A stretch of DNA of 34,630 bases, taken from contig JACIWD010000079.1 of NCBI GenBank assembly GCA_014361165.1, positions 1 to 34,630 on the forward strand. Direction: 5' to 3'. The position numbers were made by a program, and so were the translations under genes. How positions within the stretch are numbered: the first letter of the stretch is position 1; every line of letters starts with the position of its first letter. The notes beneath the pieces were generated by a model. That model was not told the origin of the DNA, did not search any database, and was given only the letters and a program-made list of their open reading frames with translations. This document shows, one piece after another, positions 1 to 6,342 of the stretch. The stretch is from Candidatus Mnemosynella bozhongmuii. Its GTDB lineage: Archaea; Halobacteriota; Archaeoglobi; Mnemosynellales; Mnemosynellaceae.

Positions 1-114
1 GGACCGCTTCTTCAAGAAGATAAAGACATATTCGTTAAACCAGCCTACCTTGTGAAACTCTATTGTGAATGCTCTATCGAAAATCTCAGGGCCGGAGAAG
101 CCAAGTCGTTTCAT
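1..114 (-). CDS. N-terminal fragment of unrecognised protein (runs off window)
   Basis: An open frame reads leftward from an ATG whose first base is 114 and leaves the window at base 1, giving 38 residues beginning MKRLGFSGPE. An in-frame TGA lies three codons upstream, so the start cannot be much earlier. A GTGAG ribosome-site-like string sits five bases before the ATG, and an AT-rich TATA-like block lies further upstream at 170-180. The visible part is rich in aromatic residues and has no motif I recognise. The opposite strand is also open here, so strand choice rests on the start signals. Confidence 0.45.
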   Translation of the reverse strand, partial: MKRLGFSGPEIFDRAFTIEFHKVGWFNEYVFIFLKKRS

Positions 115-169
115 CCATGCTCACAGTCCCGGTGATGCAGTCCTCTCAAAATCCATAGAATGCGCCAGC

Positions 170-180
170 AATAAATTAAC
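170..180 (-). promoter_or_regulatory. TATA-like element for the leftward gene
   Basis: The sequence ATAAATTAAC (TTAATTTAT on the minus strand) lies about 60 bases before the leftward ATG at 114. A start site near 145 would give a leader of about 30 bases. Inferred from spacing only. Confidence 0.3.
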
Positions 181-198
181 AGAACCATCAGAGGGAGG

Positions 199-208
199 AT
201 TTTTATAT
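199..208 (+). promoter_or_regulatory. TATA box and ribosome site of the cupin gene
   Basis: A TTTTTATATG block lies about 35-45 bases before the cupin ATG at 244, with purine-rich GGGAGGA just upstream as a possible BRE. A GAGGTG ribosome site at 230-235 precedes the ATG. Confidence 0.45.
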
Positions 209-243
209 GAAGGATGACAGAACTGTGGGAGAGGTGAAAGATT

Positions 244-660
244 ATGAAGCGAGAGGATTTTCCGGTCGCAAGCGAGGAGGAAAGGAAGAAATATGTTGTG
301 AGACCTTATGAAGAGATTCCCTTAACCGAGCTCACATCCGGAGCTCTTTCGCACCTTCTCAGAAGTGAGAACGTGCTTGTGAGCTTTTTAACAATGAAGG
401 CGGGAAGCATCTTTGAGCTTCACAGCCATCCTGAGGAGCAGATAATGATCGTCATAGACGGTTACTGCGATGAAATCATAGACGGGAAGATTTACAGGGT
501 TCAGAAAGGAGATGTTCTCTATCTTCCTCCAAATGTTGTTCACGGTGCCTTCATCGGAGATGTTGACTGCAAGGTGATTGACATTTTCTATCCTGTGAGG
601 GGGGATTACATCAGGAAATACCGTGAGCAGAATCCAGAAGCGAAAATGTTCTTCCTCTGA
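244..660 (+). CDS. Small cupin-domain protein
   Basis: A 138-aa single-domain cupin. Motif 1 is HSHPEEQ at residues 60-66, and motif 2 includes the PPNVVHG stretch with His100, so the likely metal ligands are H60, H62, Q66 and H100. The length fits one beta-barrel domain with an N-terminal extension. Such proteins bind metal and act as small isomerases, dioxygenases or ligand sensors, and the exact reaction cannot be told from the sequence. The start is supported by GAGGTG eight bases upstream. The next gene follows after two bases, so the pair is probably co-transcribed. Confidence 0.85.
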   Translation: MKREDFPVASEEERKKYVVRPYEEIPLTELTSGALSHLLRSENVLVSFLTMKAGSIFELHSHPEEQIMIVIDGYCDEIIDGKIYRVQKGDVLYLPPNVVHGAFIGDVDCKVIDIFYPVRGDYIRKYREQNPEAKMFFL

Positions 661-662
661 GC

Positions 663-1334
663 ATGCTGGGGACCATCATTAATTCGGCAAGCATTCTGAT
701 AGCTTCGCTTGCCGGAGTTCTCATAGGAGAGAGGTTGAATGAAGGGCTGAGAGGAGCTCTCATGAATGTCCTCGGGCTCCCTGTGATTCTCATAGGGCTT
801 CAGATGGCTCTGAAGACTGAGAATGTCCTCATACCAACCCTCAGCGTTGCTCTTGGCGTCATCTTCGGAGAGCTTTTGGGAATTGAAGAGAGGCTGGAGA
901 AAATTGGAAGAGCTCTTGAGGTGAGGCTGAAGAGAGGACGCTTTACTGAAGGTTTCGTGACCGCAACTCTTCTCTACTGCGTCGGTCCGATGGCAATCCT
1001 GGGTCCAATGCAGGAGGGTCTCACCGGAGATTCCTCAATTCTTCTTGCCAAGTCAATGCTCGATGGAGTTGCCTCGATTGTTCTTGCCTCCGCTCTCGGA
1101 ATAGGAGTTGCCTTCTCAGCCCTCAGCGTCCTTCTCTATCAGGGCTCCTTCTTTCTCCTTGCTTCCCGGCTCAGCTCTCTGATGAGCGAGATGATGATAA
1201 AAGAGTTCACGGCAACCGGAGGTCTTCTGATTGTTGCCATAGGGATAAATCTTCTTGAGCTCAGAAAACTCAGAGTTGGCAACATGCTTCCCGCTCTTCT
1301 CATTGCCCCTCTCGCAACTTTTTTCTTCTTCTGA
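663..1334 (+). CDS. DUF554 family integral membrane protein
   Basis: A 223-aa hydrophobic protein whose N-terminus (MLGTIINSASILIASLAG) and glycine-rich helices match the DUF554 family (bacterial YqgA/YdfK relatives). About six membrane segments can be seen, with a charged loop near residues 75-95 (a LEKIGRALEVRLKR stretch). The function is unknown in the family, and a transporter-like role is only a guess. It starts two bases after the cupin stop with no ribosome site of its own, so translation is probably coupled. Confidence 0.8.
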   Translation: MLGTIINSASILIASLAGVLIGERLNEGLRGALMNVLGLPVILIGLQMALKTENVLIPTLSVALGVIFGELLGIEERLEKIGRALEVRLKRGRFTEGFVTATLLYCVGPMAILGPMQEGLTGDSSILLAKSMLDGVASIVLASALGIGVAFSALSVLLYQGSFFLLASRLSSLMSEMMIKEFTATGGLLIVAIGINLLELRKLRVGNMLPALLIAPLATFFFF

Positions 1335-1347
1335 AGATGAAATAAAA

Positions 1348-1380
1348 AGGAATTTATATCCCTGCGTGTCAAAAATTCCT
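1348..1380 (+). promoter_or_regulatory. Promoter with inverted-repeat operator candidate
   Basis: A TATA box TTTATATC (1353-1360) stands in the 62-base gap before the CCG-protein ATG at 1397. It is framed by a perfect 8-bp inverted repeat, AGGAATTT at 1348-1355 and AAATTCCT at 1373-1380. The right arm covers the expected initiation zone. A repressor bound here would block TBP and the polymerase. The function is inferred from position. Confidence 0.5.
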
Positions 1381-1396
1381 CTTCCGAGGTGTGAGG

Positions 1397-2062
1397 ATGA
1401 TAATCTATTTCCCGGGATGCACCACGTCTCAGAGATTCCCTGAAATCAGGGAGAAGTTTGAGAAGATTCTGAGAAAACTCGGAGTTGAATACAGAGTATT
1501 CGATGAGCTCTGTTGCGGTTCAGTCCTCAGAAACACGGGCTTCAGGGATGAATTCGAGGAGAACAGGAGAAAACTGATTGAAAAAATGCCGGAAGGAGAG
1601 CTTATAGTTACTGGGTGTCCGGGATGTCTTTCAACTTTCAGAGAGGAGTTTCCCGAGCTTCCGGAGGCAGTTCACATTTCAGAATTCCTTCTCGAAGTCA
1701 TTGATGAGAGGAGAGGGATGAATCAGAGGGTTGCGTACCATGACCCGTGTCATCTTGGCAGAGGTCTTGGAATTTATGATGCTCCGAGAGAGCTCCTTCG
1801 AAGGCTTGGAATTGGTGTTGTGGAGATGGAGAGGAGCAGAGAATTTTCATGGTGCTGCGGTGGTGGAGGAGGAGTCAGAATGTCTTTTCCGGAGCTCTCG
1901 AAAAAGCTCTCCGAGATGAGAATCAGAGAGGCTGAAAATCTCGGAGTTTCCCGCCTCGTGACCTCGTGTCCTTTCTGTTTGAGAAATCTCAGCGAGGCTT
2001 CAGAATCTCTTGAGGTGAGAGATCTGATCGAGGTTGTTGAGGAGGCTCTTGAAGATGATTGA
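1397..2062 (+). CDS. CCG-domain iron-sulfur protein (LutA/HdrB/GlpC-like)
   Basis: A 221-aa protein with two CCG domains, the cysteine modules that bind Fe-S clusters in heterodisulfide reductase HdrB/HdrD, GlpC and LutA. Domain 1 uses C8, CCG at 39-41, C74 and C77. Domain 2 uses C118, CCG at 153-155, C191 and C194. No membrane segment is present. I start at the ATG at 1397 rather than the GTG at 1391, because GAGGTG lies five bases upstream. It overlaps the LUD-domain gene by 8 bp. This pairing is typical of lactate-utilisation (Lut) or related oxidation systems, where the CCG subunit passes electrons. The substrate here is not known. Confidence 0.85.
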   Translation: MIIYFPGCTTSQRFPEIREKFEKILRKLGVEYRVFDELCCGSVLRNTGFRDEFEENRRKLIEKMPEGELIVTGCPGCLSTFREEFPELPEAVHISEFLLEVIDERRGMNQRVAYHDPCHLGRGLGIYDAPRELLRRLGIGVVEMERSREFSWCCGGGGGVRMSFPELSKKLSEMRIREAENLGVSRLVTSCPFCLRNLSEASESLEVRDLIEVVEEALEDD

Positions 2063-3290
2063 TGAACTTCCGAGGCTGCTTCAGGATGACGAGAAGATAG
2101 AGACAAGGATGAGGAGCTTCTCCCTCGTGATTCAGCGACTGAGAGAGGAGATGACCGAAGAGCAGAGGGAGGCGGTCAGAAGACTTAAGGAGAGAAGGGA
2201 TGAGGCAATAAGGAATCTTGATGAGCTTCTTAAAATTGCGGAGGAGAATTTTGAGAATTCCGGATGCAGTGTTTTCAGAGCCAGGACCGGAGAGGATGCT
2301 CTGAAATACATCTTCGAGGAGATCGGAGATGAGGAGATGGTTGTCAAAGCGAAATCGAATGTTCTGAGAGAGATTGAATTTGATGAGAGAGCAGCGGAGA
2401 TGGGAATCAGCGTTATTCCAACTGACGTGGGTGACAGAATAGTGGAGCTTCTGAACGAGGAAATAACCCATCCAACAGGTCCGGCTGCTCACCTCTCCTC
2501 GAAATTCATAGCAGAGAGACTTTCCGAGATCTTCGGGACGAAAATACCTCCTGAGCCCGAGGCAATTGCGAATTTCATAAGGGATGACACTCTCAAATAC
2601 ATCATGAAGGCGAAAGTCGGTATAAGCGGTGCAAATTCATTCTCCTCGGAAGGAGTCATCTCTCTTGTTCACTCTGAGGGAAACATCAGTCTTGTTACGA
2701 GAATTCCTGAAAAGCACATTGCAGTTCTCGCAATAGACAGAATAGTGCGGAGCACAGAGGACACTGTTACATTTGCCAAGGTTCAATCTCTGTATGCTCT
2801 CGGAAAACCAATAACTGCTTACGTTGATCTCATCTCCGGTCCCAGCAAGACAGGAGATATAGAGAAGAAAATCGTGAAAGGAATGTATGGGCCAAAGGAA
2901 ATGCACGTGATTCTCCTGGATAACGGCAGAAGAGAGCTGATAAGAAGGTTTCCGGAACTTGCAAGATGCATAGGCTGCGGAGCATGTGTTCTGGTCTGCC
3001 CGGTCTCAAATGTTGCAGCTCCCCTCTTCGGATTTACCGGACACAGAAGTGCAAGAGGAATTGCATATTCCTATTTCATCGAGGGTCCTGAGAGAGCTGT
3101 TGAGAGAGGACTCTTTCTGTGCACGACCTGCAACTCATGTGCATCAATCTGCCCGATGGAGATAGAGCTTCCCGAAATAATAAGGGAACTCAGGAGAGAG
3201 GCGGTTAAAAGAGGACTTGCTCCGGAAGCTCAGAGAGTTGCCGCGAGAAGAATTCTGGAGGAGGGATCTCCATATCCGAAGAGGAAGTGA
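2055..3290 (+). CDS. LutB-like protein: LUD domain plus 2x[4Fe-4S] ferredoxin domain
   Basis: A 411-aa soluble protein. Residues about 60-290 form a LUD (LutB/LldF, formerly DUF162) domain. Residues 305-315 (CIGCGACVLVC) and 356-366 (CTTCNSCASIC) are two four-cysteine cluster-binding motifs. It resembles the LutB subunit of lactate oxidation complexes and archaeal relatives linked to heterodisulfide-type electron transfer. The ATG at 2055 is preferred over an upstream TTG because GGAGG lies nine bases before it. It overlaps both neighbours, so it should be made with the CCG protein. No LutC is visible nearby, so calling this a lactate pathway is an inference. Confidence 0.85.
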   Translation: MIDELPRLLQDDEKIETRMRSFSLVIQRLREEMTEEQREAVRRLKERRDEAIRNLDELLKIAEENFENSGCSVFRARTGEDALKYIFEEIGDEEMVVKAKSNVLREIEFDERAAEMGISVIPTDVGDRIVELLNEEITHPTGPAAHLSSKFIAERLSEIFGTKIPPEPEAIANFIRDDTLKYIMKAKVGISGANSFSSEGVISLVHSEGNISLVTRIPEKHIAVLAIDRIVRSTEDTVTFAKVQSLYALGKPITAYVDLISGPSKTGDIEKKIVKGMYGPKEMHVILLDNGRRELIRRFPELARCIGCGACVLVCPVSNVAAPLFGFTGHRSARGIAYSYFIEGPERAVERGLFLCTTCNSCASICPMEIELPEIIRELRREAVKRGLAPEAQRVAARRILEEGSPYPKRK

Positions 3291-3517
3291 TAAAGATCAG
3301 AAGCCTTGAGGAGTATCTGAAAGCTCTGGAGGAATACGGGATAGAGGAGAGCTTCACAGCACTCAGAAAGCTCAGATTGAAGAGTGGGAAACCTGTGATA
3401 GTGAGAAGAAGCGTGGCAGAGGAGTTGAGAAAGAGATATAACAAGAGTGTGAGAGCATTTTACGGAGCAAACAGAGACGTTCAGTTTGAGGTTCACAGGA
3501 CTCTTGACGAGCTATGA
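3287..3517 (+). CDS. Unrecognised 76-aa protein in the Fe-S operon
   Basis: A small, basic, mostly helical protein (many Glu, Lys, Arg and Leu) with no cysteines and no membrane segment. The GTG start overlaps the preceding TGA (GTGA), and its own stop overlaps the next ATG (ATGA), so it sits firmly inside the operon. GAGGA directly before the GTG is a ribosome site at short spacing. I do not recognise the family. It may be a small partner of the LUD/CCG pair or of the Mut7-C protein. It seems real because of the double coupled overlaps and neighbour-like codon use. Confidence 0.65.
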   Translation: MIKIRSLEEYLKALEEYGIEESFTALRKLRLKSGKPVIVRRSVAEELRKRYNKSVRAFYGANRDVQFEVHRTLDEL

Positions 3518-3930
3518 AACCGAAGTTTGTTGCTGACGAGATGCTGGGAAAGCTTGCAAGGTGGATGAGGATTTTCGGTTGCGATGTTTCAGAGGTAAGA
3601 GGAGATGACGAGCTTCTGGAAGAGGCTAAAAAAGGAAGAATTCTCCTGACAAGGGACAGAGAGCTTTACAGAAGGGCTCTTCTCATGAAGCTCGATGCAT
3701 ATCTTCTGAGCTCCGATGAGCTTGAGGAGCAGCTTTTTGAAGTTTTCTCAAACTTCAATCTCAGGACTGATGAGCCCGAGAGGTGCACGGTCTGCAACGG
3801 ACTGCTTGAGGAGGTTGAAGGAGAGAAGTGGAGGTGCAGGGAATGCGGGAAGGAGTACTGGATCGGCTCTCACTGGAAGGGGATAGAAGAAAGGAGGAGA
3901 AGGCTCGAGAGAAGACTCTCCTCGGAGTGA
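3514..3930 (+). CDS. Mut7-C domain RNase-like protein with zinc ribbon
   Basis: A 138-aa protein of the Mut7-C (PF01927) family, a PIN-like fold followed by a C-terminal zinc ribbon. The acidic residues expected of a PIN-like site are visible (D8, E9, D48 in the LLTRDRE stretch). The ribbon uses C91, C94, C108 and C111, followed by the family-typical YWIGSHW stretch. Members are thought to be RNases related to the Mut-7 C-terminus. The substrate is unknown. It overlaps the previous gene by four bases and the next by four. Confidence 0.85.
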   Translation: MKPKFVADEMLGKLARWMRIFGCDVSEVRGDDELLEEAKKGRILLTRDRELYRRALLMKLDAYLLSSDELEEQLFEVFSNFNLRTDEPERCTVCNGLLEEVEGEKWRCRECGKEYWIGSHWKGIEERRRRLERRLSSE

Positions 3931-4649
3931 GCTCTTCGAGTCTAAGAGAGTTTCCATTTGAGAAGAGGCTGGAAATTGCTCAGAGAGAGGGTTTCAGGCT
4001 GATGGAAATAAACCTGAATTACGATCCTCTTGAAACGGTCAAACCCTTTAAGGATTATCTATCCTCAGCTCCACTTCTCATTTCCATTCACTCAAATCAC
4101 GACAGGCTGAACTTCTCGTGCAGCGCTGAGAGCTCCCTCAGGATCTTGGAGGAGGAAATTTCCCTTGCAGAAGAGATCGGCGCCTCGTATTACATCTTCC
4201 ATGTTACAAAAGACGGGAATCTCGACGAGATCATCGAATTTCTCAAAGAAGTGCTCCCGAAGAATATTCCCGCGATTTACGAGAACTCCGGAGTGGGAAA
4301 TGGAGCTTCAGAGGAGGATATTGAGAAGATACTCAAAACTCTCAATGTTGGCATGAATCTTGATGTCGGTCATCTCTGGAGAGCTCTTCACAACGGAAGT
4401 CTGAAGGGAGGAATTCAGGATTTTCTGAGAAGATTCAGAAAGAGGATAAAATACCTTCACCTGCATGATAACGATGGAATCCATGACCATCACTGGGCAA
4501 TAGGAAGAGGAAGTGTTCCGTTTGAGATCATCTTGCACGAGCTCAATCTCAGAGAAGTCCCTCTGGTTATAGAAACAAGAGGAAGTTATGAGGATGTGAG
4601 GATTTCAAAAGAAGTGCTGAAGAAGTGGATCACCTTCTCCTCTCCTTAG
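3927..4649 (+). CDS. Xylose-isomerase-like TIM-barrel protein (sugar phosphate isomerase/epimerase, AP-endonuclease 2 fold)
   Basis: A 240-aa (COG1082-like) TIM barrel. Probable metal ligands are the Glu of IYENSG, the Asp and His of NLDVGH, the His residues of LHLHDNDG and the Glu of LVIETRG. The DHHWAIGRGSVPF region matches the family. A much longer open frame starts at 3828, but I choose the GTG at 3927. It overlaps the TGA of the Mut7-C gene (GTGA) in the same way as the gene at 3287, and it places the first beta strand (VSSSSL) at the N-terminus as in relatives. The substrate is unknown. The 3' end overlaps rpl40e by 20 bp, tail to tail. Confidence 0.75.
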   Translation: MSSSSLREFPFEKRLEIAQREGFRLMEINLNYDPLETVKPFKDYLSSAPLLISIHSNHDRLNFSCSAESSLRILEEEISLAEEIGASYYIFHVTKDGNLDEIIEFLKEVLPKNIPAIYENSGVGNGASEEDIEKILKTLNVGMNLDVGHLWRALHNGSLKGGIQDFLRRFRKRIKYLHLHDNDGIHDHHWAIGRGSVPFEIILHELNLREVPLVIETRGSYEDVRISKEVLKKWITFSSP

Positions 4650-4776
4650 ACTTCGGTCTGAGTCCCTTGTACCCGCACTTCCTGCACTTTGTTGCTTTCA
4701 TGGCATTCTTTGCGTTGCATCTCATGCATATCTTCACATTGAAAAGCCTGTTTTCTGCTTCCGGAAACCTCGCCAT
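4630..4776 (-). CDS. rpl40e: Ribosomal protein L40e
   Basis: A 48-aa zinc-ribbon protein of the large ribosomal subunit. It starts MARFPEAENR and has the C4 site CMRC...CRKC (C17, C20, C31, C34) and a basic tail. The length matches archaeal L40e, so I start at the ATG at 4776 and not at the upstream ATG of the longer frame, which would lie inside tsr3. No ribosome site precedes the ATG. A TATA-like GCTTAAAT about 30 bases upstream would allow a leaderless transcript in addition to read-through from tsr3. It is the last gene of the large minus-strand operon. Confidence 0.93.
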   Translation of the reverse strand: MARFPEAENRLFNVKICMRCNAKNAMKATKCRKCGYKGLRPKSKERRR

Positions 4777-4800
4777 GGGAGATATTCTGAAGGACTTCTC

Positions 4801-4810
4801 GGATTTAAGC
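4801..4810 (-). promoter_or_regulatory. Possible internal TATA box for rpl40e
   Basis: On the minus strand GCTTAAATCC is centred about 30 bases before the rpl40e ATG, and A-rich sequence lies just upstream. This spacing fits a leaderless internal promoter. It overlaps the last codons of tsr3. Confidence 0.3.
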
Positions 4811-5323
4811 TTTTCCCTCTCCCACCTCCATCTCGTAGTCAATTTTTTCAATCTCCTCTCTCGAGCTCATGCTGTAATCTTCGAGGAGCTCTCTGTTCAT
4901 CTCGAGAAAAACCTCTCCCCACTTGAACTTCCTCATAAGCTCTCTCGCCAGCTCTCTTTCTCCGAGAATATACAGGGCTGCGCTGAGAGCTTCCGCCGTG
5001 CTCAGCTCTCTCGGATGCCCGAAATTCGTTGGGTTTGCGGGAACCAGAAATGGCAGTCTTCTGTGAATGAAGCTTCCGAGCCTGAATCTTCCTTTATTCA
5101 CCCTGTTCCATGAACAGTCGAAGGCAGCAATCCCTCTTTTCAGATATTTCGCATCTTCAGGTGCCAGGAGCTCTTTCGCATACGGGTTCAGAAGAATGGT
5201 TCTTGGAGGAATTTCCTCAACCCTCTTTTTCACTCTAACAAGACCAAATTTTTCAAGCTTCAGAGCCGTGCACTTCTTCGGATTGCATTCTTCAGCGTGA
5301 TAAACGTATATTCTGAGAGTCAA
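4805..5323 (-). CDS. tsr3: 16S/18S rRNA aminocarboxypropyltransferase Tsr3 (DUF367)
   Basis: A 172-aa protein of the Tsr3 family, which transfers the 3-amino-3-carboxypropyl group of SAM to a conserved small-subunit rRNA uridine or pseudouridine. Family landmarks are HAEECNPKKCT near the start, FDCSWNRV in the middle and the RLPFLVPANPTNFG segment. The start is a TTG overlapping the TGA of the DUF1786 gene (TTGA), with a strong GAGGTGAT ribosome site upstream. Its place directly before rpl40e fits a ribosome-biogenesis role. Confidence 0.92.
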   Translation of the reverse strand: MTLRIYVYHAEECNPKKCTALKLEKFGLVRVKKRVEEIPPRTILLNPYAKELLAPEDAKYLKRGIAAFDCSWNRVNKGRFRLGSFIHRRLPFLVPANPTNFGHPRELSTAEALSAALYILGERELARELMRKFKWGEVFLEMNRELLEDYSMSSREEIEKIDYEMEVGEGKA

Positions 5324-6342
5324 ATCGGAATATCACCTCTCTTCCTCCATAAAAACGATCTCACAAGTCCGAAACATCCTGTGAGCATCATGTCCCCATA
5401 AGGAGCTGGAAATTCTCCCTCAATTCCAGAATTTCTTATTTTCTCTCTTCTCGGACCAACTATGAGGGTTCTCTCCACCCTTCCAGCTCTCTCAAGAATC
5501 AGCGCACCGTGACCTCCTGCTGAAAAAACCTCCTCAAACCTGAGCTCTCCTTTTATGAACTTCTCGATCATCTTCGGATAGCTCTCATCAACCATTCTTG
5601 TATGGTGCTCGAAGATCCCAAGCAAATATCCATCCTCAACAATTCCAGCCAGCGTGTGCCCGTTTCCTGCATTTATTATGAGGGTTCTCTCAGAAGATCT
5701 CGGAGATGCTCCTGCGAGAGCAGAAAAGCCTGTGTCCATGACTATGCAATCTCTGAAATCTCTCTCAGCAATTCTTGCGACAGCTTTCATTCTCGTGAGA
5801 TAATCGGGAGGATCCTCGAATGAGAGATTGAAAAGAAAGTTATCTTTTTGGAGCATCTCCCTCATCCATCTGAATCTGAAAACCCGGTTGCTCTCAAACG
5901 GCGAGAATCCGTGATCCTGGACTGCAACGGCTATGCTCTCCGGAAGCTCGACTTCAAAATTTCTTAAAAATTCTCTCAGCTCATCCAGAGGAATGTCTCC
6001 TGTTTTCAGAGCAATGGCATCGGAATTTTCTGTTATTATGACTCCGAGCTCCCTAACTTTCTCGAGATTATCATGAAGGGTTTTTGCGGATTCCTCTGTT
6101 GCATAAACCTTCAATCCACTCTCTATATGCTCTCTGACAGCCTGCAGAATCGGGCCTCCACCCATCACATGACCGTAAAGGAAAACATCCTGCCTGTTTC
6201 TCGTGGCCTTCCTTATTTTTTCAGCAAGAACTCTGGTTGCAGAGGGAAGAATCAGCTTCACGCAGTTCTCAATTTCCCTTCCCTCTTCATAAAGAAGAAC
6301 ATCTGTTGTTCCTGTTCCAACATCAAGAGCGAGAACTTCCAT
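5320..6342 (-). CDS. DUF1786 family protein (ASKHA-fold-like)
   Basis: A 340-aa protein that opens with MEVLALDVGTGTTDVLLYE, a phosphate-1-type loop as in the actin/hexokinase ATPase fold. A second glycine-rich stretch (INAGNGHTLAG) and a third (SAGGHGALIL) follow. This matches DUF1786, an archaeal family once annotated as related to pyruvate formate-lyase activase without proof. I take the ATG at 6342, preceded by GGAGGG, over an ATG eleven codons earlier. It overlaps the topA stop by 20 bp and the tsr3 start by 3 bp. The role is unknown and ATP binding is likely. Confidence 0.75.
   Translation of the reverse strand: MEVLALDVGTGTTDVLLYEEGREIENCVKLILPSATRVLAEKIRKATRNRQDVFLYGHVMGGGPILQAVREHIESGLKVYATEESAKTLHDNLEKVRELGVIITENSDAIALKTGDIPLDELREFLRNFEVELPESIAVAVQDHGFSPFESNRVFRFRWMREMLQKDNFLFNLSFEDPPDYLTRMKAVARIAERDFRDCIVMDTGFSALAGASPRSSERTLIINAGNGHTLAGIVEDGYLLGIFEHHTRMVDESYPKMIEKFIKGELRFEEVFSAGGHGALILERAGRVERTLIVGPRREKIRNSGIEGEFPAPYGDMMLTGCFGLVRSFLWRKRGDIPI

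Noticed and set aside
3828..3926. N-terminal extension of the TIM-barrel protein inside the Mut7-C gene
   Set aside because: The extension is out-of-frame reading of the zinc-ribbon codons. The GTGA overlap at 3927 gives the family-like N-terminus.
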